Of a stretch of 64,000 bases of DNA, positions 27,953 to 36,394 are shown piece after piece. The notes under the pieces are model-generated. The model had not been told where the DNA came from. It ran no database searches and was given only the letters and a program-made list of their open reading frames with translations. Positions within the stretch are counted from its first letter, which is position 1, and the number at the start of each line of letters is the position of its first letter. The DNA comes from Aurantimonas endophytica (GTDB taxonomy: Bacteria > Pseudomonadota > Alphaproteobacteria > Rhizobiales > Rhizobiaceae): NCBI RefSeq assembly GCF_014196845.1, contig NZ_JACIEM010000002.1, positions 248,001-312,000 of the forward strand, read 5' to 3'. The position numbers and the translations under genes are program-made.

Positions 27953-29008
27953 ATGCTCAATCGCCGCGAATTGGTTAAACTGGTCGGCGCGCTCCCCCTC
28001 CTGGCTACGACATCGGCCAGTGCGCGAGGCCCGCAGCCGAGCCCCATCCCGGTGAGCGACCATTTCGACGGCGAACGCTTCCATAATCCGGACGACACGC
28101 CGGCCAAGGGACTGCGTGACCTGTTGCGCTGGCAGTGGAGCGGTGAGCGAACCGAGTGGCCGGACGGCTACCCCAGTCCTTTTGCCCTCGATCGTCCTCC
28201 GGCACGAGTGGATGCCGGGATGCGCGTCGTCCTGGTCGGCCATTCCAGCTTTTTCATCCAGGGCGGCGGCCTCAACATCCTGATCGATCCGGTCTGGTCG
28301 GAGCGCGCCAGCCCGGTCGCCTTTGCCGGGCCGCGGCGCAGGAACGTGCCGGGGATCGCCTTCGACGACCTGCCGGCGATCGATGTCGTGCTGGTCAGCC
28401 ACAATCACTACGATCATCTGGATCGAGCCACCCTTGTCCGCCTCCAGGAGCGAGACGCGCCGCTCTTCGTGACGCCGCTCGGCAATGACCGCGTCATTCA
28501 CGGCCGCGCGCGTGACATGCGGATCGTGACCGCGGACTGGGGCGACACGGTCGAGCTGGGTTCGGGCGTTTCCGTCCGGCTCGAGCCCGCCCGCCACTGG
28601 TCGACGAGAGGCCCCGGAACCCGCAATCGCGCATTGTGGTGCGCCTTCACCCTGCTTGTTGTAGGCCGGACGCTCTATTATGCGGGCGACACGGGCTTCG
28701 GCGACGGCGACCAGTTCCGGCAGGCAGCGGCCAATGCCGGCCGGATCGACCTCGCGCTGCTGCCGATCGGGGCTTACGCGCCGCGGTGGTTCATGAAGGA
28801 CCAGCACATCAATCCCGAGGAAGCCGTCCGCGCCTTCCAACTGCTCGGCGCGCGACAGGCGCTCGGCTGTCATTGGGGAACGTTCCAGCTGACCGACGAG
28901 GGTGTCGCGCAACCGGCTCAGGATCTGGCGGCGGCTTTGCAGGCGCGCGACATCCCGCCCGGCAGCTTCGTCGCCGCACGCCCCGGCCAGGTCTGGACGA
29001 GCGCGTAG
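27953..29008 (+). CDS. MBL-fold metallohydrolase, NAPE-PLD/RomA-like
   Basis: A 351-residue metallo-beta-lactamase-fold hydrolase. N-terminal hydrophobic stretch after 'MLNRRELVKLVGALPLLATT' may be a signal peptide or Tat-like leader. 'VGHSSFFIQGGGLNILIDPVW', the zinc motif 'SHNHYDHLD' (HxHxDH variant with Asn), 'YYAGDTGFGDG' and 'CHWGTFQL' match the UlaG/NAPE-PLD group. Substrate unknown; relatives act on phosphodiesters of lipids. Co-directional with the GMC gene. Confidence 0.88.
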   Translation: MLNRRELVKLVGALPLLATTSASARGPQPSPIPVSDHFDGERFHNPDDTPAKGLRDLLRWQWSGERTEWPDGYPSPFALDRPPARVDAGMRVVLVGHSSFFIQGGGLNILIDPVWSERASPVAFAGPRRRNVPGIAFDDLPAIDVVLVSHNHYDHLDRATLVRLQERDAPLFVTPLGNDRVIHGRARDMRIVTADWGDTVELGSGVSVRLEPARHWSTRGPGTRNRALWCAFTLLVVGRTLYYAGDTGFGDGDQFRQAAANAGRIDLALLPIGAYAPRWFMKDQHINPEEAVRAFQLLGARQALGCHWGTFQLTDEGVAQPAQDLAAALQARDIPPGSFVAARPGQVWTSA

Positions 29009-29230
29009 CCGGCAGGAGCGGCGAAGCCCTCCTCGGCCACTCCCCGTTGCGCTAGAGCGAACGGAGACCTGCGCATCACGGGCTGCCAAAGGGCAAGCCT
29101 ATCTCTTCGGCCGGCTCATGGACGCGGAGGCGATAGAGTCTCGCCTGAGAGCCGGCGGCTCCCAGCAGGGCGCGCTCGTCGGTTGAGGTGACACGGACAC
29201 GGCTGCCGCAGCGCGGCCCGCGACCGTATG

Positions 29231-29251
29231 GATAACATCTCAGATGTTATC
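29231..29251. promoter_or_regulatory. Perfect 21-bp palindrome at the end of the lipocalin-like gene
   Basis: GATAACATCT (29231-29240) and AGATGTTATC (29242-29251) are perfect inverted arms around a single C. The element covers the stop codon of the minus-strand lipocalin-like gene and lies 222 bases after the MBL gene, between convergent genes, where an operator would not be expected. It looks like a GntR- or TetR-type operator, perhaps a relic. The rest of 29009-29230 shows nothing. Confidence 0.6.
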
Positions 29252-29747
29252 GTACCCGCTCGAAGACGATGGAGATGCGTGTCCCATCGGGACGCTGGAA
29301 GTTCTCGAACATGCGGTCGCCCTCGACGCGCAGTTGCAGCTCGCGCGTGGTCCTGACGCTGCCGATCCAGTTCGGAAAGGTCGACCCGGTGACGCTGTTA
29401 CCCTCGAAGGCGCCGTCGTCGTCGACCGTGTAGGTGCCGAAGAAGCCGATGCTGCCGGCCATGGCCGCGGCGTTCTCCTCGGCCGTTCCTCCGCCGCGCA
29501 CGCTGGACGCGAAGGGCGGAAGGTCACCATTGGTCAGAACCTCCACGAAGTGCATGTCGGGCGTGAACACCAGCATTCCGTTCGGCCTCTGTCCGTAGGC
29601 GGGAATACTGCCTCCTTCGCCTTCGATCTCTGCCGAGACCATCCGCCATGTCCCCAGCAACTGGTTCGGCGCTTGCGCTTCTGCCGACGTCACCGTGAGT
29701 AAAAGCCCGAGGAGCAGCCAACCGGCCAAATGCGTTGCGCCCGTCAT
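29247..29747 (-). CDS. Secreted lipocalin-like domain protein
   Basis: A 166-residue protein with a signal peptide (1-25, ending AEAQA) and a Lipocalin_5-type domain: 'LLGTWRMVSAEIEGEGG', 'RPNGMLVFTPDMHFVEVL', 'GTYTVDDDGAFEGNSVTGS', 'RELQLRVEGDRM'. Members often sit beside SDR-type oxidoreductases and may bind small hydrophobic molecules. It overlaps the SDR stop by 4 bases (ATGA), so the two are translationally coupled and share the LysR-facing promoter. Confidence 0.85.
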   Translation of the reverse strand: MTGATHLAGWLLLGLLLTVTSAEAQAPNQLLGTWRMVSAEIEGEGGSIPAYGQRPNGMLVFTPDMHFVEVLTNGDLPPFASSVRGGGTAEENAAAMAGSIGFFGTYTVDDDGAFEGNSVTGSTFPNWIGSVRTTRELQLRVEGDRMFENFQRPDGTRISIVFERVR

Positions 29748-30592
29748 CGCACCGTCTCCACCGCGATCGGCGCGTCGGCACCGAGGGCCTCGGCTTTCTG
29801 GGATCGTATCGCATCCAGACGCCGTTTCAGGGCTGTCTCGATATTCTCGTAGGCGGTGCTGCCGAGCGCCAGCCGCAACGCGGGACGCGCCGCATCCCCG
29901 GCGGCGATCATGGCGTCGACACTGCGCCTGGCATCACCCTTCACGACGAAGCCGCCACTGGCCAGGGCGCGACGGATGTCGCCGGACGGCGTCGCGTCGT
30001 AGATCGGCAGCGCGTCGGCACGATCCAGCCTCGCCGCGAAGTTCGTGGACGTCGGTCCCGGCTCGACGAGGACGAAGTCGATGCCGAAGGGCGCGACTTC
30101 CTGCGCCACCGCCTCGACGAAGCCCTCGATGCCCCACTTCGTCGCGTGGTAGAGGCTGAAATTGGGATAGGCGACCTGTCCGCCCTCCGAGGAGACCTGC
30201 ATGATGCGCCCGCCCCCTTGCGCCCGCAGATGCGGCAGGCTCGCTCGGATCACCCGGATCGAGCCCACGAGATTGGTCGCGATCTGCCGGTCGATCTGCG
30301 TATCCGTCACTTCTTCGGCGGCCCCGAACAGTCCGTAGCCGGCATTGCTGACGATGACGTCGATGCGGCCCATCGCCTCGAAGGCATCGGCGATCGTGCG
30401 GTTGACGGCACCGGTATCCGTGACGTCGAGCACGGCCACGTGCAGTCGCTCGCGGTGCGATTGCGCGAGCTCGTCGAGGGCCTCCTTCCGGCGGACGGTC
30501 GCGACGACGCGGTCACCGCGGGCGAGAAGCTTTTCGCTCATGGTCCGGCCAAGGCCGGACGAGGCGCCTGTGATCAGCCAGGTCTTGTTCAT
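29744..30592 (-). CDS. SDR-family oxidoreductase
   Basis: A 282-residue short-chain dehydrogenase. NAD(P)-binding 'LITGASSGLGRTMSEKLLARG', 'NAGYG' and catalytic 'YHATKW' (Tyr and Lys of YxxxK) are present. It belongs to the classical SDR group often named 3-ketoacyl-ACP reductase-like; substrate unknown. It is divergent from a LysR regulator gene and upstream of the lipocalin-like gene. Confidence 0.9.
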   Translation of the reverse strand: MNKTWLITGASSGLGRTMSEKLLARGDRVVATVRRKEALDELAQSHRERLHVAVLDVTDTGAVNRTIADAFEAMGRIDVIVSNAGYGLFGAAEEVTDTQIDRQIATNLVGSIRVIRASLPHLRAQGGGRIMQVSSEGGQVAYPNFSLYHATKWGIEGFVEAVAQEVAPFGIDFVLVEPGPTSTNFAARLDRADALPIYDATPSGDIRRALASGGFVVKGDARRSVDAMIAAGDAARPALRLALGSTAYENIETALKRRLDAIRSQKAEALGADAPIAVETVR

Positions 30593-30643
30593 GGAGATCT
30601 CCTTTTCATTGGTGACCCAGATCTAGCGATTCTCCTCCGGTGC

Positions 30644-30660
30644 GATTAGATCATCCAATC
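30644..30660. promoter_or_regulatory. LysR-type operator candidate
   Basis: GATTAGATCATCCAATC is an interrupted palindrome (GATT.GAT...ATC.AATC) containing a T-N11-A core (T46 to A58 of the 306xx block), the classic LysR box. It lies 28 bases before the LysR start and 51 before the SDR start, fitting control of both. Confidence 0.55.
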
Positions 30661-30688
30661 GGCATGGCCTCGTGAAGGATTTGCACCA

Positions 30689-31585
30689 ATGCCCAGGCCA
30701 AGCCTGGCCGAACTCACGGCCTTCGCTGCCGTGGCACGCCACCGCAGCTTCCGGCAGGCCGCCGACGCGCTGGGAACTTCGCGGTCCGCCCTCAGCCACA
30801 CGGTCATCGCGCTGGAACGCACGCTCAAGGTGCGTCTCCTCAACCGCACGACCCGCAGCGTGACGCCGACGGAGGCCGGTGGCGCGCTTCTGCGGCGGCT
30901 CGCGCCGATCCTCCGAGAGCTCGACGAGGCGCTGGATGCCGTGACGGGGGAGGCGGGTGCCCTCGGCGGAACGCTCCGCATCAATTGCGGCGCGGCTGCC
31001 GCAGAGTATCTCCTGCGCTCGGTGGTGCCGGTTTTTACTGACCGCTGTCCGGGCGTGGCCCTGGATCTCGTCACCGACGGCCGCCTGATTGACATCGTCG
31101 AGGCAGGGTTTGACGCCGGGGTCCGGCTGCGCGAGTCGGTGCCGCAGGACATGATCGCCGTCCCGTTCGGCGGGACGGTGCGGTTTCTGGCGGTCGCGGC
31201 GCCAGGCTACCTCGAACGTCACGGCATCCCCATCGCGCCGGAAGATCTTCGCCGACATCGCTGCATCCGCCATCGTCTGCCGAGCGGGAAGCTCTATCGC
31301 TGGGAGTTCGAGCGGCGAGGCGAAGAGATCGTCGTCGACGTTCCCGGAACGCTGACGCTCGACGACAATCGCCTGATGGCCGCGGCGGCAACCGACGGCC
31401 TCGGTGTCGCTTTCGTGCCGGGAGCATTCGCCGCAGCCGCTCTCCGTGAAGGGCGGCTGCGCGCGGTGCTGGAGGACTGGTGCCCGTCTTACCCGGGCCT
31501 ATGCCTCTATTATCCGGGCCACCGCCACGTCCCGGCCGCCCTGCGGGCGTTCATCGATGTTCTGAAAGAGGTGGACGCCGCTTAA
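30689..31585 (+). CDS. LysR-family transcriptional regulator
   Basis: A 298-residue LTTR. N-terminal HTH ('SLAELTAFAAVARHRSFRQA', 'LNRTTRSVTPTEAG') and a C-terminal effector domain of the CrgA/AaeR type ('GTLRINCGAAAAEYLLRSVV', 'DAGVRLRESVPQDMIAVPFG'). Likely controls the divergent SDR-lipocalin pair; the inducer is unknown. Confidence 0.93.
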   Translation: MPRPSLAELTAFAAVARHRSFRQAADALGTSRSALSHTVIALERTLKVRLLNRTTRSVTPTEAGGALLRRLAPILRELDEALDAVTGEAGALGGTLRINCGAAAAEYLLRSVVPVFTDRCPGVALDLVTDGRLIDIVEAGFDAGVRLRESVPQDMIAVPFGGTVRFLAVAAPGYLERHGIPIAPEDLRRHRCIRHRLPSGKLYRWEFERRGEEIVVDVPGTLTLDDNRLMAAAATDGLGVAFVPGAFAAAALREGRLRAVLEDWCPSYPGLCLYYPGHRHVPAALRAFIDVLKEVDAA

Positions 31586-31895
31586 CCCAGCCGGGACGGC
31601 AATCCGCCCATTCGGCCGCCCGCATAGACCGGGACGATGGAACGCCAGACTTTCTGCCTCTCCGGTCGGTAGGAGCGCGTCAAGCGAGCCTCCGCTTGGG
31701 TATCCGAAAGCAGCCGATGCCGGGGGCACGTACCGTCAGCCTGGGGGGAAGTATCGTCGCGCGTCTGCGCGAAGATAAGAACTTTGCGCGCAGGCATGAC
31801 CATGGCTGCTCATTCAGATCCCAAGAGAAGTACCGCTCAAGACGATCGGCAGAGACACATCCGACTCGAAGCGTCCAAAGCGGTCCGTGGACTCA
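31586..31895. other. Convergent intergenic region without recognised content
   Basis: 310 bases between the LysR gene and the saccharopine-dehydrogenase-like gene. No ORF with family features, no clear terminator hairpin and no repeat were seen. Confidence 0.5.
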
Positions 31896-32903
31896 TCAAC
31901 GCACCTCCAATGTCAGAAGACCGCCGCCCGCCTCATTCAGCCGTGTCAGGTAGACGGACGGGTCGAGCACCTGGAACGGAAAATACAGCCCGGCCGGCGT
32001 CGGTGGATTCCCATCGAGCCCCGTCAGGCTTTCGAGGAGCATCGACACGCCCAGTGCCGTCAGCGGTGCCGCTCCCTGTGGATGGAAAACCGCATGGCAG
32101 GTGCGGAGCGACTGGCCCGAATGACTTCGCCCGCTGAGTTCGATGATGATCTCGGTCGACTTCGCTTCGCCGCGGCGGCGGCTGGAACTGACGCCGGTCG
32201 CAATGTTGAACTGGACGTTGGGCGCGCCGGTCGCGCTCGCCAGGCCGACGACGTCGATGGACGAGAAGCCGGAGGCTTCCATCGGGGTGCCGTCGATGGC
32301 GTGGAACGACGTCGTGGCATCGTCTTCGCTGCGCCAGACATAGGCGCCGCCCTGCCTCGTGAGCGCGGCCGGCATCATCCTGTGCAGGCGCTCGAAGTCC
32401 TCGGCCACGGCCGGACCGCCGCCATCCTCTTCGTCGACGAGTGCCCCGATGACGATGTCGTCGATCCGACCGTATGCTTTGGCCGCCTCGAGGGTCGCAA
32501 CCGTCGTCGCGCCGACCAGCCACTCATAGCCGAGAACGACGGGTGCCGCCGTCGGCTTCAGCATGAAGCTCCCGATCTCGGGGGCGATCTCGTAGATGCC
32601 CGAGGAAATGCCGAGATGCGGCACGCTCCGCGCCAAGGCGAACCGTAATCCGGCAAGGCGATCGTCCGAATAGAAGACGGCGACGGCGCGAACCGGGCGG
32701 TCGCCGAGGCCGAGATCGTCGGCGGTCGGGTCGAGAACGACGCCCTCCGCCTTTCCCAGCTCGGCAGCCGCTTGCCGGCCCTTGGCAAGGTCGCGACCGC
32801 CGATCAGCAGCGGGAGATCGGGGTGGCGGGACCGCAACTCGCGTGCGCTCAGGCGCCCGATCGCGCCGTAGCCTCCCATCAGAAGGATCGGATCCGGTGA
32901 CAT
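31896..32903 (-). CDS. Saccharopine dehydrogenase-like NAD(P)-binding protein
   Basis: A 335-residue protein with an N-terminal Rossmann fold ('ILLMGGYGAIGRLSARELRSR', 'LLIGGRDLAKGRQAAAEL') typical of Sacchrp_dh_NADP proteins, followed by the family's alpha/beta domain ('VPHLGISSGIYEIAPEIGSF'). It is shorter than true saccharopine dehydrogenases and of unknown substrate. It is divergent from a TetR regulator with two palindromes between them, so it is probably the regulated target. Confidence 0.85.
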   Translation of the reverse strand: MSPDPILLMGGYGAIGRLSARELRSRHPDLPLLIGGRDLAKGRQAAAELGKAEGVVLDPTADDLGLGDRPVRAVAVFYSDDRLAGLRFALARSVPHLGISSGIYEIAPEIGSFMLKPTAAPVVLGYEWLVGATTVATLEAAKAYGRIDDIVIGALVDEEDGGGPAVAEDFERLHRMMPAALTRQGGAYVWRSEDDATTSFHAIDGTPMEASGFSSIDVVGLASATGAPNVQFNIATGVSSSRRRGEAKSTEIIIELSGRSHSGQSLRTCHAVFHPQGAAPLTALGVSMLLESLTGLDGNPPTPAGLYFPFQVLDPSVYLTRLNEAGGGLLTLEVR

Positions 32904-32928
32904 GGCAATTTTCCTTTCCCGACATATA

Positions 32929-32945
32929 ACCTACGAAAGGTAGGT
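32929..32945. promoter_or_regulatory. TetR operator candidate 1
   Basis: ACCTAC (32929-32934) and GTAGGT (32940-32945) flank a five-base spacer. The same arms recur in the next element, 29 bases away centre to centre. Confidence 0.65.
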
Positions 32946-32952
32946 GAGAAAT

Positions 32953-32979
32953 GCATAACCTACTTTTGGTAGTTTATGC
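32953..32979. promoter_or_regulatory. TetR operator candidate 2
   Basis: GCATAACCTAC (32953-32963) and GTAGTTTATGC (32969-32979) are 11-base arms with one mismatch around TTTTG. It covers an in-frame ATG at 32951, arguing that the TetR gene starts at 32996. Two operators in a shared promoter suggest coordinated repression of both genes. Confidence 0.7.
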
Positions 32980-32995
32980 AAATGGGGCGGACCGG

Positions 32996-33613
32996 ATGCG
33001 CAGTGCGATCGAAAAGGGGACCAGAGAAAAGGGTTCGCGCAGGCTGTCGAAGGCCGTGCGTCGACGCCAGCTACTCGACACGGCGCTCCGCATCGTCCGG
33101 AAAGAGGGAGCGGATCGCCTGACGCTGGGCCATCTCGCCGCGTCCGCAGGCGTCTCCAAGCCGGTCGCCTACGATCATTTCGGCACCCGCTCGGTCCTGC
33201 TCATCGAACTCTACCGATGGATCGACACGGAGCGGGTGAACGCGTTCCGCGACGCCATGGCCACGGGGAACCGGAGCTTCGAAGAAACGGCCGGTATGCT
33301 CGCCGCCGCCTACATCGACTGTGCGGCCGACATGACCGACGAGTTCCATTCCGTCGGCGCCGCTCTCGCCGGCAGCGAGGAAAAGGCGGCGGTCTTCCAG
33401 GAATTGCTGGACCACTCCGTCCAGATGTTCGTGTCCGTCCTGACGCCATTCGGCGCTTTATCGTCAGAGGAGTTGGAGCGGCGTTGCGTCGGCCTCGTCG
33501 GCGCGGGCGAGGCCCTGTCGGCGGCCGTGGTGCGCGGCAAACTCGACAGGAGCGAAGCCGAGGGGGTCTTTGCGTCCATGATCAAGGGCAGCCTGGATGA
33601 GCGCCCGGCCTGA
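32996..33613 (+). CDS. TetR-family transcriptional regulator
   Basis: A 205-residue repressor. TetR HTH: 'RRRQLLDTALRIVRKEGADR', then 'LTLGHLAASAGVSKPVAYDHFGTR' (helix-turn-helix ending in YxHF). The C-terminal ligand domain has no recognisable substrate signature. Divergent from the saccharopine-dehydrogenase-like gene and probably binds the two palindromes upstream. ATG 32996 is preferred over 32951, which falls inside operator 2. Confidence 0.92.
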   Translation: MRSAIEKGTREKGSRRLSKAVRRRQLLDTALRIVRKEGADRLTLGHLAASAGVSKPVAYDHFGTRSVLLIELYRWIDTERVNAFRDAMATGNRSFEETAGMLAAAYIDCAADMTDEFHSVGAALAGSEEKAAVFQELLDHSVQMFVSVLTPFGALSSEELERRCVGLVGAGEALSAAVVRGKLDRSEAEGVFASMIKGSLDERPA

Positions 33614-33632
33614 ACCGGCACAAGCCCGGACC

Positions 33633-33890
33633 CTAGCGTGCCGGTGCGGCCGATCCGTGCGGCATGCAGAAACGGCTCGCCGTGCTGATCCTGTTCGTAG
33701 CATCAAGGGCGACCAGCCCGTTCTGACACACGTAGATCGGGTTGGCGCTGGGGGTTGCGGCGTAGCGCCGATTAACCAGGACCTGCCAGGGGCCGGGTCC
33801 GAGGAACGCCTCGCGCGGGACCCACTCGACGACGCGTTCGAGCCGCTGATCTTTCGAGCCGCTGGCAACCGCCGTCGCGATGAACTTCAT
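33633..33890 (-). CDS. Small hypothetical protein, doubtful
   Basis: An 85-residue open frame (ATG 33890) starting MKFIATAVASGSKDQRLERVV and containing 'WQVLVNRRYAATPSANPIYVCQNGLVALD'. No family recognised and no ribosome binding site visible. The composition is less biased than typical antisense frames, so it may be a gene relic. An in-frame start at 33935 would lengthen it. 33891-34085 holds nothing else I can support. Confidence 0.3.
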   Translation of the reverse strand: MKFIATAVASGSKDQRLERVVEWVPREAFLGPGPWQVLVNRRYAATPSANPIYVCQNGLVALDATNRISTASRFCMPHGSAAPAR

Positions 33891-34085
33891 GAGGCGGGGG
33901 CGGAGGGCTAGCCCCGGCGCGCTGCCTCGCTCCACTCCGGACGGGAAGATTTCGAATTCGTCCAGTCGCGGGCGCCGACGGGGGCGGACGTTCGGAAGCG
34001 GAGGGGAGGGCCACCGAGTTGATCGTTCGACCTAAGGCGAGGGCGATCTGAGAGCTGGCATGCGTCTCGTCTCCGTCTTCCTTCA

Positions 34086-34514
34086 CTACCGCGACGCCTG
34101 GTCGAACGCCTCTCTCGCAGCCTCGACCCGACCTAAGTTCGCCTCCGCCCATATCCAGACGCCGCAGAAGGCTGCGCTCAGGCTGGCTCCCAGGTCCGTC
34201 AGCCGGTAGTCGACCCGCGGCGGCACGACGGCATGCACCGTTCGCGTCACCATCCCGTCGCGTTCCATCTGCCGAAGCGTCTGCGTCAGCATCTTCTGGC
34301 TGATGGCCCCGACATGGCGCGACAACTGGGTGAAGCGCAGCTCGCCATGCTCTGTCAGGACCTCCAGGACGATCATCGTCCACTTGTCGGCGACGCGGCC
34401 GATCAAGTCGTTGACCAGCGCCTCTACCTTCGGGTCGCTGTCGGCCGGCGGTGCGCTTTGCGCGATGCGCCGCGCCTTGCTGATGGTCGTCTCGTCGAAT
34501 GGCAGGCCGGACAT
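34086..34514 (-). CDS. HxlR-family transcriptional regulator
   Basis: A 142-residue winged-helix regulator. 'LIGRVADKWTMIVLEVL', 'GELRFTQLSRHVGAISQKMLTQTLRQMERDGMV' and 'PPRVDYRLTDLGASL' are the HxlR signatures, with a longer N-terminal tail than usual. Divergent from an SDR gene, which it likely controls in response to redox or an electrophile (common for the family; inferred here). Confidence 0.92.
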   Translation of the reverse strand: MSGLPFDETTISKARRIAQSAPPADSDPKVEALVNDLIGRVADKWTMIVLEVLTEHGELRFTQLSRHVGAISQKMLTQTLRQMERDGMVTRTVHAVVPPRVDYRLTDLGASLSAAFCGVWIWAEANLGRVEAAREAFDQASR

Positions 34515-34527
34515 CCCAACGCTCTCC

Positions 34528-34556
34528 TTTTGGTGCGTATGGATATTTTGGGTGCC
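34528..34556. promoter_or_regulatory. Direct repeat in the HxlR/SDR promoter
   Basis: TTTTGGTGC (34528-34536) and TTTTGGGTGCC (34546-34556) repeat with 18-base spacing just upstream of the HxlR gene. Possible regulator half-sites; weak evidence. Confidence 0.35.
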
Positions 34557-34621
34557 TTCTTTCTATCACATCGCAGATTGGCCAGTTGAGGTCCATCGAA
34601 CCGCAACGGAAGGCGCGTATC

Positions 34622-35386
34622 ATGAAGCAGACGGGAAACACCATCCTCATCACAGGCGGCGGCTCGGGCATCGGCGAGGCGCTGGCCCACCGATTCCACG
34701 ACAAGGGCAACACCGTGATCATCGCGGGACGCCGCCAGGAGGCGCTCCAGCGAGCCTGTTCCGGGCGCGAGCGCATGTATGCCATAACGCTCGACGTGGA
34801 GAGCGCGGATGGCGTCGCCGACTTCTCCGCCCGGCTGCTAGCTGCCCACCCGACGCTCAATGTCCTCGTCAACAATGCGGGCATCATGCGCTACGAGGCG
34901 CTGGACCGCTCGCGCGACCTGACGGATACCGAGGCGACGATCACCACCAACCTGCTTGGCCCCATCCGGCTGACCGACGCCCTGATCGACCACCTCTGCG
35001 CGCAGCCTGACGCGGCCATCGTCAACGTCACGTCGGGCCTCGCTTTCGTGCCGCTCGTCGCAACGCCCACCTACAACGCCACGAAGGCGGCCATTCACTC
35101 CTACACGATCTCGATGCGCGAGGCGCTCAAGGGCCGGGTCGAGGTGATCGAGCTGGCGCCGCCCGCCGTCCAGACGGCCCTGACCCCCGGACAGGAAACC
35201 CGCGCCGCCTATCTGCCGCTCGCTGACTTCGCGGACGAGGTCATGACACTCTTCGCCCAGGAACCAACCCCGAGCGAAATCCTCGTGGAGCGCGTGCACT
35301 TCCAGCGCTTTGCCGAGGCGGAAGGCCGCTTCGACGAAACGCTCGCCCGCTTGAACGAAATGGCTGCCAAGGCGCGAGGAGACTGA
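34622..35386 (+). CDS. SDR-family oxidoreductase, DltE-like
   Basis: A 254-residue short-chain dehydrogenase. 'ILITGGGSGIGEALAHRFHDKG', 'NVLVNNAGIM' and 'YNATKAAIHSY' (YxxxK) are intact. It resembles the DltE/YvrD group. ATG 34622 starts at the family N-terminus. Divergent from HxlR and followed by a strong terminator, so monocistronic. Confidence 0.92.
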   Translation: MKQTGNTILITGGGSGIGEALAHRFHDKGNTVIIAGRRQEALQRACSGRERMYAITLDVESADGVADFSARLLAAHPTLNVLVNNAGIMRYEALDRSRDLTDTEATITTNLLGPIRLTDALIDHLCAQPDAAIVNVTSGLAFVPLVATPTYNATKAAIHSYTISMREALKGRVEVIELAPPAVQTALTPGQETRAAYLPLADFADEVMTLFAQEPTPSEILVERVHFQRFAEAEGRFDETLARLNEMAAKARGD

Positions 35387-35442
35387 GAAGACCGACTGGC
35401 GCCCGCTTCCGCATCGTTGCGACCGAAGCGGAAGTTCGAAAC

Positions 35443-35485
35443 CCGCCCGTCCCGTCGCTGGCGCCGACGGGACGGGCGGAGTTTC
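35443..35485 (+). terminator. Strong stem-loop terminator after the SDR gene
   Basis: A perfect 15-bp stem, CCGCCCGTCCCGTCG (35443-35457) and CGACGGGACGGGCGG (35465-35479), loop CTGGCGC, followed by AGTTTC. The short U tract makes it moderately convincing as an intrinsic terminator. Confidence 0.7.
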
Positions 35486-35993
35486 AGAAGCGACGGCTCT
35501 TCACCGCTGCAGCCCCGATACGTCCCTCATAGGGTTCTCGAAGCACTTCCAGCCTCGCGGGAGTGCTCCCTCGAACGCCACACCTGCGCTTGTCATGGCG
35601 ATTGGCGCTACGGGCAAAGGCGCCTCGTCGAACCGGCCGAGATTGCCGCCGGTCGCAGACGCCTATTGGAAGAAGCGATGGGATTGTTCGCAAGGTAATC
35701 TACGAAGTGCAGCGCTAGAGCCCGTCGCGGATCGGGCGTGGCAGGAACTTGCCCGAACTGATTCAGCTGGGCTTTAAGCGTGGACGCGCTGCATTGTAGT
35801 CGGTTACCCCGGTGCGCCGGCTTTGCCCGCGCATGGGCGAGAGACGAGACAGCGTCTCCTTGAGAAGCGCGTCACGCAGGCGGCCAAAAGGGAGCCGCAA
35901 CTGCGGAACAAGCAGGCCGACGTGAGCGTACGGTGGACACGGCCATGCCGCCATCTGCTGCTGCGGCAAAAGCAGCATTTATCGATAGTTGAA
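35486..35993. other. Non-coding region between the SDR terminator and tRNA-Arg
   Basis: About 500 bases with only short unsupported frames. On the minus strand, just after the tRNA, TGCTGC...GCAGCA (35948-35976 area) could be a weak tRNA terminator. No transposase or integrase remnants recognised. Confidence 0.5.
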
Positions 35994-36070
35994 TGGTGCG
36001 CCCGAAAGGATTCGAACCTCTGACCCCCAGATTCGTAGTCTGGTGCTCTATCCAGCTGAGCTACGGGCGC
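35994..36070 (-). tRNA. tRNA-Arg (anticodon ACG), CCA encoded
   Basis: The minus strand folds into a full cloverleaf: acceptor GCGCCCG/CGGGCGC, D-arm AGCTCAGCTGGATAGAGC (read in two parts), anticodon stem CCAGA/TCTGG with loop CTACGAA (anticodon ACG), T-arm with GGTTCGAATCC, discriminator A and CCA at 35994-35996. It reads CGN arginine codons after A34-to-I editing. Confidence 0.98.
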
Positions 36071-36115
36071 GCTCGGCACACGCTTGAAGCAAAGCGTCTC
36101 GTGCCGATGCCGGGC

Positions 36116-36144
36116 TAACTAGCCGCTCGGGCGGATGATTGCAA
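36116..36144 (-). promoter_or_regulatory. Probable tRNA-Arg promoter
   Basis: On the minus strand TTGCAA (36139-36144) and TAGTTA (36116-36121) are separated by 17 bases, a good sigma-70 arrangement about 45 bases upstream of the tRNA 5' end. Confidence 0.45.
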
Positions 36145-36394
36145 GCAGGAGCGGGGCAAAATTCCGGGAGGATCGTCCGGGCCTCGTCTGCGGACGGGCA
36201 GGCGAGGGGTTCGCTCGCCCTTCGGCTTCAGACCCGCCGCCATGGGCAAGGGATGGTTCGCGTGCCGGAAGATCCCGAGCCGAGGGCGCCCGCAACGCAC
36301 CGCCCGAGGCCGGGATCGAGGCCGCGCGACGACGGTTGCGGCTGGTTCCCACCCATGCGGCCCATTCCGGTCCGGTGCAGCCGGCGTCGGCGCG
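36145..36394. other. Region between tRNA-Arg and the sensor kinase
   Basis: With the tRNA leader this makes 324 bases without a gene. Several GC-rich inverted stretches but no clear terminator and no supported ORF. Confidence 0.45.

Noticed and set aside
35387-36394. Integration site of a genomic island at tRNA-Arg
   Set aside because: No integrase gene and no second copy of the tRNA 3' end were found in the window.
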